Shown here in pieces: positions 55,501 through 61,680 of a DNA stretch of 64,000 bases. Source of the stretch: Paraflavisolibacter caeni (lineage in GTDB: Bacteria > Bacteroidota > Bacteroidia > Chitinophagales > Chitinophagaceae); assembly GCF_025628885.1 (NCBI RefSeq), contig NZ_JAOTIF010000012.1, positions 102,124-166,123 on the forward strand, in the 5' to 3' direction. Positions within the stretch are counted from its first letter, which is position 1. The number at the start of each line of letters is the position of its first letter. Both the position numbers and the translations under genes were made by a program. The notes under the pieces are model-generated. The model was not told the DNA's origin and did not search any database. It was given only the letters and a program-made list of their open reading frames with translations.

Positions 55501-56093
55501 CTCTTCAAAGGATGGTGTGCCGCAATCAAAACTAGTTTGTTGTAATTTTTGCGCAGAATGCTCCCAAGCTCATCATAAACTTGTCTCTTTGATTTGGTCG
55601 GACATCCCGATTCAATATCTGGTTTTTGATACTGGTGAAGCCACCATTGAGTATTTAGGACGATTAAAACTACATCGTCGCTCAGTTTGATTTCTTCAGG
55701 TCCCGGACAACCATCTTTGGGGAGGAAACTTATATTTTTGCATCCTACATTTTCAATATAAGATTGCATCAAAATAACGGAATCCAAACCCGCTTTGCCA
55801 CCTCCGCTCCATTCTTTCTCTCCCGGGATAAACACAGCAGATGCATCACTCTTCTTGATCATTGCCGCTATAGCCTTTACCTGATAAATATCATTATCTC
55901 CAAGAAAGAGTAGGGCTGTTTTTTGATTCAGAGGCACCTTTTCTCTAATAGCTTTAAAGAGTGCTTGTGGGGGCGGACTTCCATACTGCACCCCTCCGAT
56001 TAATACGATCCTGTTTATGATTGAATCTTTACTGAACTGAGTAAACGCGATTAAAGATTTTAAACAAATAAAGATAAAGAGCGCAAATCTCAT
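52503..56093 (-). CDS. Metallophosphoesterase - kinase-like - outer-membrane barrel protein
   Basis: 1196 residues. Signal peptide (about 1-18). A calcineurin-like phosphoesterase domain (about 25-320) has FLGDNDIYQ, NTQWW, AAHHPLKSNG and ISGHEEN; the first Asp-x-His motif is degenerate (VLIGGVQYG). The middle (about 380-800) contains LLDILTGDFDRHLEQWTW and FEPVPNDRDAAYF, a DRH...DRD pattern like HipA/Fam20-type kinase folds, then repeats of YRSFDPSITREIRLYGLNGNDYF type. The last ~370 residues form a BamA/Omp85-like surface-antigen barrel (GLGTENNLRGFRNYRFTGNSLLYSSMELRY, ending IGKTINWYQ). It should sit in the outer membrane with the enzymatic parts on one side. Role unknown. Confidence 0.82.
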   Translation of the reverse strand: MRFALFIFICLKSLIAFTQFSKDSIINRIVLIGGVQYGSPPPQALFKAIREKVPLNQKTALLFLGDNDIYQVKAIAAMIKKSDASAVFIPGEKEWSGGGKAGLDSVILMQSYIENVGCKNISFLPKDGCPGPEEIKLSDDVVLIVLNTQWWLHQYQKPDIESGCPTKSKRQVYDELGSILRKNYNKLVLIAAHHPLKSNGIHGGSYDLKQHLFPLTDLSPGLYLPLPLAGSIYPIIRNAFPNVQDLMNATYESMINDLKKTLSVHPNIVYISGHEENLQLLKDKTLTYIVSGSASKTSRVSRRRESLFTSPSKGFAVIEVDNKQKAKFCFYEIKGEQATLVFQQHIHDFSKLPALKDTTTKWMPLVQDNIKVAASLQYSKPTKLQKQLIGENYRKEWETPILLPLFDIGKVNGGLTIKKLGGGKQSKSLHLEDANGRGYKLRTVDKDPVEFLPVSLRSGLTKRLVKDYMSAQHPYGALVNAAIAQYTGVTEAQPQYFFVPNDTAFGFYRPLFANKVVMLVEKDPYPYKDTKGSYDILNSITEKADHVVNQQSVLRARLLDILTGDFDRHLEQWTWGWKDTGNGKLFEPVPNDRDAAYFNSDGLLVRMLARKNLSLFRGFTKDLSNAVGLGFSADEFDHTFLNTLDEEQWKQVINKFQNDLTDQAIEKSVQQLPPEIYAIRGEDLEEKLKSRRNVLKERALELYRAISEQVNILGSNQNDYFQVAQKNHILQIKVYERKKGDTTMLTYYRSFDPSITREIRLYGLNGNDYFMVDSSVQKSIPLRIVGGGGQDTFVVNGTGKNFIYDRSSEANILSRGRSTRNRMSNHPTINEYKLNSYTYQDKGQFPVFSLAANSEYGLQIGIGANKKTYDFRREPFASETSVSIHYAPSQNSYGIKLSNILNGWRFATGLLTTGEIQKNAIQNFYGIGNETKKDKNKAFSYYRIKYNYAAVDLLVTKNYFDQFNFSFGPSAYYYWNNSKENSKWLAESPDYIGMDSSSMYETKLYIGGRVLLNVNHMDNLLFPTQGLSWKNEFTCYRNMQKNNSPIYARLQSHILLASPLIDTSRLVTLIKVGGGHIFSEQYDFYQALGLGTENNLRGFRNYRFTGNSLLYSSMELRYKAASLHSFLLSGDFGLLGFGDIGRVWTKHTSSQLWHTAYGAGIYLFPYQKFFLSASIGKNEDGAIYNFTIGKTINWYQ

Positions 56094-56212
56094 GGGGTTG
56101 TATGTTATGGATTAACGTATGGGTACGATCAATAGTTTATGCCCTCTTAATTGATCATGTAGAGGTATGGATATTCATAATAAAGCAAAATCTCTACCAT
56201 TTTTCGAATCCA

Positions 56213-57352
56213 TCAAATTCCGGCAGTTGGCATGTCATTCCTCAACTCGCCAAGAGTAATTTTTTTGACTAGGAGTATAAGAATAATAATATAGAATGAA
56301 ATATAAAATCGATCAGAGATTTCAGGAAATAATATAAATCGCAAAAACAAAATAACAGGAATAAATAAGGCAAACAACTTTTCAAACGAAAGCTCTTTAA
56401 CGGGAAAAGGGTTATTTATGTAAAATAAAAGTAATGCCATAAACACAGTTAAGAGGGAATAGTTAATTCCCCCCATTGCCTGCTCGTACATCAGTCTTAT
56501 ATAGCTTTTAAAAGAAGAATGAGCGCCCGAACTAAATGATGGATGAAGCCTGTCAGCGAAATTATTATAGAAGAAAATGCTCCACCCATAATGCTTTGCA
56601 AGTAATCCAATAAAAAGATAACAAATAATAAAACCTCCGGAATAAAGTAAAAAATCCCGGGTTAAGACTCTTTTATTCCATTTTTTACTAAAAAAAATAA
56701 TACCCCAAATTATGATGCAGGTAACTATATTATCCAACCGTGCAAAAACAGATAACAACATTAGGATATAGGCTGACTTTAGATCAGGCTTTTCAATAAT
56801 AAAATAAAAGGAGGTCAACAATAAAAAGGTGGACAAGCAGTCAGGGGTGGCACATTTGGCTATAGAAATCACCGGTGATGATATCATTATTAATAAAGCA
56901 ATACCAAATGCAGTGGGCATACTTAAATAAATGCTCAACCAATGAAAGAGCAAAAATGCGATAAGCAGGTAAGAAATGAAAGAAGGGAGCAAGGTAGCTT
57001 GTGGTAAACCGACTCCTGCCTTATAAAACAAATAGGATATTCCAATATAGAGAGGCTTTACAACATAAAATGGCAGTTGCTCAGTAAAACTCACGGGATC
57101 ATTGAACATAGTGCGCCTGTATAAATGTGAATTATCTGTTAGATTGCGGTAATGTTTATCAGGGATGCTTTCTTTCGCAAGCTTATAAGTAAGAAGATGT
57201 GCTTCCTTTGCATTATAGTGATCCAAATTGAGAATTAAAGCAGTGTAAGGCAACATATCCCAATTATAGAGAGGTCTCTTAAAGCAATAAATTCCTGCAA
57301 GAAGAATGCATAGAAAATAAATTAACCAGTAGGCTCTTTGTTTGATAAACAT
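56213..57352 (-). CDS. Polytopic membrane protein, GT-C glycosyltransferase-like
   Basis: 379 residues with about nine to ten membrane helices. After helix 1 comes a loop with PLYNWDMLPYTALILNLDHYNA, where an Asp near the start of a large periplasmic loop recalls GT-C glycosyltransferases. Later features include SIAKCATPDCLSTFLLL and SVFARLDNIVTCIIIWG, similar to predicted mannosyltransferase-type membrane proteins. No named family is certain. It lies 119 bp upstream of the metallophosphoesterase-barrel gene on the same strand. Alternative: an uncharacterised sugar- or lipid-linked transferase. Confidence 0.6.
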   Translation of the reverse strand: MFIKQRAYWLIYFLCILLAGIYCFKRPLYNWDMLPYTALILNLDHYNAKEAHLLTYKLAKESIPDKHYRNLTDNSHLYRRTMFNDPVSFTEQLPFYVVKPLYIGISYLFYKAGVGLPQATLLPSFISYLLIAFLLFHWLSIYLSMPTAFGIALLIMISSPVISIAKCATPDCLSTFLLLTSFYFIIEKPDLKSAYILMLLSVFARLDNIVTCIIIWGIIFFSKKWNKRVLTRDFLLYSGGFIICYLFIGLLAKHYGWSIFFYNNFADRLHPSFSSGAHSSFKSYIRLMYEQAMGGINYSLLTVFMALLLFYINNPFPVKELSFEKLFALFIPVILFLRFILFPEISDRFYISFYIIILILLVKKITLGELRNDMPTAGI

Positions 57353-57459
57353 TATTATCCGGGCTTTTCTTTAAATTTATTGGAAGAAAATAATTTTTAA
57401 AAGAACAATAGAAGAATTTCTCAGTTAAGAAGGCTCCTCCCTGCCCAGGAATTTAACTC

Positions 57460-57591
57460 TACAGTCCCCTCTTAAACAACAATGACGCACCTTTAGGTAT
57501 TGCATCCATTGGCCCAGCCGTAATAGCTCATGAAGGATCAACATTGGTAGTTGTATTCAACGCGCTTAGGCTTCTTGCTTACAAAAAATAA
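57460..57591 (+). pseudogene. Heavy-metal P-type ATPase, C-terminal remnant
   Basis: A short open frame ends GIASIGPAVIAHEGSTLVVVFNALRLLAYKK before a stop at 57589-57591. The block HEGSTLVVVFNALRLL matches the last two helices of CadA/ZntA/CopA-type P1B ATPases, where this pattern is strongly conserved. Nothing of the pump core remains. It lies beside a DtxR/MntR-type regulator and a metal-uptake-like block. Confidence 0.6.
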
Positions 57592-57626
57592 TCTAAGATT
57601 GGACAAACAAAATAGTAAATTGAAAA

Positions 57627-58289
57627 TTAAACTACTACTAAAATATTACTCGCAGCCTCATTGCTAAGGGTAATTGAACTTTTCTTATGCAACACTTTCA
57701 TTGATCCGTCAAACGCCTCTACCTCTAATACCTCAAGCTTGTCTCCAATTGAAATGCCTGCTTTGTCAAGGTATTTCAAAAATTCATTTGATGAATTGGC
57801 TAAACTGGCCACTGTAACCTTCTTTTTTATGGGCGCATCACTCAAAGGTTGTGTCTTGATCTTCTTAAGTTTTCCATGTTCATCCGGTATCGGGTCTCCA
57901 TGCGGGTCAACTGATGGGAATCCTAAAAATGCTTCCAGGCGTTGAATCAGGTCATCTGACTCTATATGTTCCAGCTGTTCTGCCAAATCATGTACTTCAT
58001 TCCACTTATAGTTGAGCTTATCTACTAAAAACACTTCCCAAAGTCTGTGCTTTCTAATGATCTGCAGCGCTTTTTTTCTTCCCTTATCCGTTAATTGGAT
58101 GGTTTTGTCAGCTAGTAATTCAACCAGTTGTCTTTCTGCCATCTTTCTTACCATTTCCAATACAGTGGCTGGGTTAAGTTCTAATGCCTTAGAAAGAGCA
58201 ATATTGTTGACTTTCTTGACCTTCCCATTTTCCAACTTATATAAAGTCTTTAAATAGTTCTCTTCCGAATGGTGTGTAAAATGCTGCAT
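57627..58289 (-). CDS. DtxR/MntR-family metal-dependent regulator
   Basis: 220 residues. The N-terminal winged helix (about 1-65: HSEENYLKTLYKLENG, IALSKALELNPATVLEMVRKMAERQLV) leads to the dimer/metal-binding region with HRLWEVFLVDKL, EVHDLAEQLEHIESDDLIQRL and FPSVDPHGDPIPDE, the conserved His/Glu ligands of the family. A C-terminal FeoA/SH3-like domain (about 145-220, ISIGDKLEVLEVEAFDGSMKV) follows. Fe2+ or Mn2+ binding would give repression. A -7 box lies right at its ATG, so the mRNA is (nearly) leaderless. It is divergent from the DUF1111 gene and probably controls both directions. Confidence 0.92.
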   Translation of the reverse strand: MQHFTHHSEENYLKTLYKLENGKVKKVNNIALSKALELNPATVLEMVRKMAERQLVELLADKTIQLTDKGRKKALQIIRKHRLWEVFLVDKLNYKWNEVHDLAEQLEHIESDDLIQRLEAFLGFPSVDPHGDPIPDEHGKLKKIKTQPLSDAPIKKKVTVASLANSSNEFLKYLDKAGISIGDKLEVLEVEAFDGSMKVLHKKSSITLSNEAASNILVVV

Positions 58290-58294
58290 ATATT

Positions 58295-58302
58295 CAAAAG
58301 TA
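58295..58302 (-). promoter_or_regulatory. -7 element TACTTTTG of the dtxR-type gene, (nearly) leaderless
   Basis: Exact TAnnTTTG read on the minus strand. Only five bases separate its G from the ATG at 58289, so transcription should begin at or within about two bases of the start codon. Confidence 0.55.
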
Positions 58303-58349
58303 CATGGTTTGACTTAGTTCATAAAATTTGGGATGCCAAATAAAATAAT

Positions 58350-58378
58350 TTTGGATATTCAAACATTTTCTACCTTTG
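58350..58378 (+). promoter_or_regulatory. Promoter of the DUF1111-Rieske-porin operon
   Basis: TTTG (58350-58353) and TACCTTTG (58371-58378), 17 bases apart, match the Bacteroidota consensus well. The ATG at 58396 lies 17 bases after the box. The gap between this promoter and the dtxR-type gene contains TGACTTAGTTCA (58310-58321), an imperfect dyad that could be the regulator site. Confidence 0.65.
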
Positions 58379-58395
58379 AAGCAAATCCCCGATAC

Positions 58396-59595
58396 ATGCG
58401 GAAGAAACTTTTAGTTCTAACAGGCATAGCGGCATCTATGCTTCTTTATCTTTCTTGTAATAAGGTTTTCCCCGATGCGCCTTCTGATGATCAAATACTG
58501 GATGGACCCATAGAAGGCCTCACCCCAGACCAGACAAGAATTTTCTTACAAGGTGATGTCGCTTTTAATGATGAGATATTTACAACAGAGAAAGGTTTAG
58601 GGCCTCTTTTTGTTGCTAATTCCTGCGGCTCCTGCCATGCCGGCGATGGTAAAGGTCATCCATTTACTACCCTGACAAGGTTTGGTCAAACCGATACTAT
58701 AAGTAACCAATTTCTTCATTCTGGTGGTCCTCAACTACAAAACAGGGCTATTGTAGGCTTTCAGCCAGAGCAAATACCAGCCGGTGCTACTTTTTCAAAG
58801 TTCACCCCTCCTGCAAACACTGGCCTCGGATTACTGGAAGCTGTTTCCGATGCTACACTGTTAGCACTTTCAGATCCCAATGATGCAAACGGAGATGGTA
58901 TTTCGGGCCGGCCTAACTGGATCAGCACCCCACAATACTCATTAATCCGTACTGGTGCCGCCATAAAAAATGGTAAATATATCGGCCGCTTTGGCAAAAA
59001 AGCAGCCGTGTACGACCTCATGCAACAAACAGTAAATGCCTACAACCAGGACATGGGGATTAACTCCACTTATGAACATTATGACACTTATAACGGCCAT
59101 GAAGTAAATCCTGAGGTTTCCAATCAAACGGTACTTGCAGTTATATTTTATTTGCAAACCTTAAAAGCTCCCATTCAGCGAAATATCAATGACCAGGATG
59201 TACAGGCCGGCAAGCAATTGTTTATCAATAACGGATGTGCATCCTGTCATACACCGCAAATGCAAACAGGACATTCAAATATTGCAGCCTTGTCCAATAA
59301 AACATTCTTTCCGTTTACAGATCTGTTGCTGCACGACATGGGCGTAGGCCTTGATGATGGCTATACTGAAGGCACCGCACTTACTTCCGAATGGCGCACA
59401 CCTCCATTATGGGGCTTAGGCTTATCTAAAAACTCCCAGGGTGGTCAATATTTCCTGATGCACGATGGTCGGGCAAAAAGCATAGAGGAAGCTATTCTGA
59501 TGCATGGCGGTGAAGGAGGTCAAAGCAAATCAAATTTTCAAAATCTCTCCCAGGTAGAAAAAGCCAGGTTGATCAAATTCTTAGAATCATTATAA
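58396..59595 (+). CDS. Di-heme cytochrome c lipoprotein, DUF1111/di-heme oxidoreductase family
   Basis: 399 residues from ATG 58396; the promoter at 58371-58378 rules out the in-frame ATG at 58333. A lipoprotein signal (lipobox LYLSC, Cys21) anchors it. Two heme c sites are present: CGSCH (77-81) and CASCH (281-285), as in the di-heme thiol oxidoreductase/peroxidase-like family often linked to imelysin or metal transport loci. Other family segments are FGQTDTISNQFLHSGGPQLQNRAI, LGLLEAVSD, DANGDGISGRPNWI and LHDMGVGLDDGYTEG. It probably passes electrons to or from a periplasmic metal complex. Next gene is the Rieske protein. Confidence 0.9.
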   Translation: MRKKLLVLTGIAASMLLYLSCNKVFPDAPSDDQILDGPIEGLTPDQTRIFLQGDVAFNDEIFTTEKGLGPLFVANSCGSCHAGDGKGHPFTTLTRFGQTDTISNQFLHSGGPQLQNRAIVGFQPEQIPAGATFSKFTPPANTGLGLLEAVSDATLLALSDPNDANGDGISGRPNWISTPQYSLIRTGAAIKNGKYIGRFGKKAAVYDLMQQTVNAYNQDMGINSTYEHYDTYNGHEVNPEVSNQTVLAVIFYLQTLKAPIQRNINDQDVQAGKQLFINNGCASCHTPQMQTGHSNIAALSNKTFFPFTDLLLHDMGVGLDDGYTEGTALTSEWRTPPLWGLGLSKNSQGGQYFLMHDGRAKSIEEAILMHGGEGGQSKSNFQNLSQVEKARLIKFLESL

Positions 59596-59608
59596 TTGTT
59601 ATTCGCAG

Positions 59609-60058
59609 ATGAACAGAAGAGATTTCCTCTTGAACAGTTGTGCAGCCTGTTTAGGTGCTGCAGCTTCAGCATCAATTTTTAGTTCTTGTACCTCAACACG
59701 ATACATTTCAGGCACAATAGTCAAAGACGGTCTTACACTTAGCAAAGATGAATTTAAACTGGACCAGAAGGGCAATATTGCATACCGTTCATTTGTCATT
59801 GTACGCAATGAAACGCTCCAGTATCCTATTTGCATTTATCGCTTTAGCGAACAGGAATATACTGCACTGTGGATGCGCTGCACCCATCAAGGCACAGAAT
59901 TGCAAGCTTCTGGCGATGTATTGCAATGCCCTGCTCATGGCAGTGAGTTTAACAACAGGGGAAAAGTAACCAATGGTCCCGCAGATAGGGATCTAAGAAT
60001 ATTTCCCGTAACGGTAAACAACAAAGAACTATTTATTGATCTAAGAAAACAATCATGA
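59609..60058 (+). CDS. Rieske [2Fe-2S] protein, exported (Tat type)
   Basis: 149 residues. The N-terminus NRRDFLLNSCAACLGAAAS is a Tat-like signal with twin Arg, and Cys27 (IFSSC) could be lipidated. The Rieske fold has the ligands C91, H93 (CTHQGTEL) and C107, H110 (CPAHGSEF), so the cluster site is intact. The end (ADRDLRIFPVTVNNKELFIDL) is the usual final strand pair. Co-transcribed with the DUF1111 gene (13 bp) and overlapping the porin gene (ATGA). It is a natural electron partner of the di-heme protein. Confidence 0.92.
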   Translation: MNRRDFLLNSCAACLGAAASASIFSSCTSTRYISGTIVKDGLTLSKDEFKLDQKGNIAYRSFVIVRNETLQYPICIYRFSEQEYTALWMRCTHQGTELQASGDVLQCPAHGSEFNNRGKVTNGPADRDLRIFPVTVNNKELFIDLRKQS

Positions 60059-61281
60059 AACCAAGTTGCCTATTTACTCTTTTTACCCTTCTTTGCATAA
60101 CTGCCTCTGCGCAAATTGATCAAGAATTGCTCAGAAAACCTACTGAAGATACATCAGGTCTTCAACTAAACATGGACGCAGTGTACAACCGACCCTTCAG
60201 GCAGGCAGGCAAACTTCCCGTTGCGTTGGGTGGCTACGTAGAAGCCAATTATCAGTATTTACGGGAAAATGGTATCTCGGAAGGACACCAGTTCCAAATG
60301 CGCAGGCTGACACTCTTTACCTCTTCTTCCATTGCCAAGCGCATCAAGTTCCTTTCTGAAATTGAGTTTGAAGACGGCACCAAAGAAATTAATATTGAGT
60401 TCGCCTCCGTCGATTTTGAATTTGCTCCACTTTTAAATTTCAGAGGTGGTGTAGTAATGAATCCTATAGGAGCTTTCAATCAAAACCATGATGGTCCTAA
60501 ATGGGAGTTTGTAGATAGACCAATTTCAGCAACCCAAATGCTGCCGGCAACCTGGAGCAATGTAGGCTTTGGCTTATTTGGAAAAAAATACAGCAACAAC
60601 TGGGTATATGCATATGAGACTTATCTCACCAATGGCTTTGATGAAAGTATTATTGCCAACGAAGAGAACAAAACTTTTTTACCTGCAGCCAAAGAAAATA
60701 AAGACCGGTTCGAAGAAAGCTCCAATGGAAGTCCTTTGTTCACTGGAAAAGTAGCCATGCGTAATAAGAAAATTGGGGAAATAGGATTGTCCTACATGGG
60801 CGGTGTTTATAACAAGTATAAAGAAGATGGCTTAGTGCTGGATAAAAAGAGAAGACTAAATGTATACGCCATAGATTTTAATACAACGCTGCCAAAGGTT
60901 AAAACCTATATCAATGGAGAATGGGCCTGGATCAATGTAGATATTCCTGAAAACTATACAGAACAGTTTGGGAGGAATCAACAGGGAGGTTTTATAGACT
61001 TTGTACAACCAATCATTAAAAAGCCCATGCTGGGTTATGAAAACGCAGTCCTCAATGCTGCTGTTCGTTTCGAGTATGTAGACTGGAACAATGACCATTT
61101 TAAATCTACAGGAGGCAAGATTTCAGACCACGTCTTTTCTGTTGTTCCAGCCATAAGCTGGCGTCCAATCCCACAAACTGTCATTCGCTTTAACTATCGC
61201 TACAACTGGCAAACAGACCTGTTAGGCAACCCACCTTCAAAGCTGGCCGGTGTACAGGTGGGCATATCAACCTATTTTTAA
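60055..61281 (+). CDS. Outer-membrane porin, OprO/OprP-like
   Basis: 408 residues with a signal peptide (about 1-20, ending ASAQ). The barrel begins LPVALGGYVEANYQYLRENG, followed by FQMRRLTLFTSSSIAKRIKFLSEIEFEDG, which is the typical start of phosphate-selective porin family proteins, and closes with RFNYRYNWQTDLLG..KLAGVQVGISTYF. In this family the pore selects small anions, but it has also been recruited for other solutes. It overlaps the Rieske stop by 4 bp, so it belongs to that operon; what passes through it is unknown. Confidence 0.87.
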   Translation: MKPSCLFTLFTLLCITASAQIDQELLRKPTEDTSGLQLNMDAVYNRPFRQAGKLPVALGGYVEANYQYLRENGISEGHQFQMRRLTLFTSSSIAKRIKFLSEIEFEDGTKEINIEFASVDFEFAPLLNFRGGVVMNPIGAFNQNHDGPKWEFVDRPISATQMLPATWSNVGFGLFGKKYSNNWVYAYETYLTNGFDESIIANEENKTFLPAAKENKDRFEESSNGSPLFTGKVAMRNKKIGEIGLSYMGGVYNKYKEDGLVLDKKRRLNVYAIDFNTTLPKVKTYINGEWAWINVDIPENYTEQFGRNQQGGFIDFVQPIIKKPMLGYENAVLNAAVRFEYVDWNNDHFKSTGGKISDHVFSVVPAISWRPIPQTVIRFNYRYNWQTDLLGNPPSKLAGVQVGISTYF

Positions 61282-61315
61282 GGAAATAACGTAAGCCGGT
61301 ATATTAAAGTTGCTT

Positions 61316-61323
61316 TATTTTTG
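61316..61323 (+). promoter_or_regulatory. -7 element TATTTTTG before the DUF6660-like gene
   Basis: Exact TAnnTTTG four bases ahead of the GTG start at 61328, implying a leaderless or nearly leaderless mRNA and a second promoter for the last two genes. Confidence 0.5.
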
Positions 61324-61327
61324 CGCC

Positions 61328-61630
61328 GTGAAAAAAGCAGCAGCATTCATATTATTACTGATCATTTTTATCAGCGCATTTACGCCCTGCCGCCTTTTAG
61401 ATGATTGTGCTGACGATCAGGTTGCTGCCAGTCATCACCATGAGGAAAAGAAAGACTGTAATTGTTCTCCCTTCTTTACTTGTTCATCCTGTTTGGGTTT
61501 TGTCTGTATATCAAAGCCAGTTTCTCTTCCGGCTTTGATTCCTGAAATAACCATACATTACGAAAAAAAGATCAATATTATTTTATCTTCCTATACTTCT
61601 AAGCTCTTGCACCCTCCCCAAGCGGCATAA
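61328..61630 (+). CDS. Small exported Cys/His-rich protein (DUF6660-like)
   Basis: 100 residues, starting at GTG 61328 (the ATG at 61310 falls before the predicted transcript). A signal segment (about 4-20) is followed by PCRLLDDCADD, a His/Cys-rich stretch ASHHHEEKKDCNCSPFFTCSSCLGF, and a terminal SSYTSKLLHPPQ, matching the DUF6660 pattern of an NCSPF-type Cys cluster and PPQ end. Such genes stand beside TonB receptors in Bacteroidota. The His and Cys cluster suggests metal binding in the periplasm, not demonstrated. Confidence 0.72.
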   Translation: MKKAAAFILLLIIFISAFTPCRLLDDCADDQVAASHHHEEKKDCNCSPFFTCSSCLGFVCISKPVSLPALIPEITIHYEKKINIILSSYTSKLLHPPQAA

Positions 61631-61680
61631 TTATTATTGAGATTTTCTTTTGTTTTATTTTTTAACCTTTTCATTAAAAC

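Noticed and set aside
56127..56156. Inverted repeat GATCAAT ... ATTGATC before the metallophosphoesterase-barrel gene
   Set aside because: Only 7-bp arms with a 16-bp spacer in AT-rich DNA; could easily be chance, so not listed as an operator.
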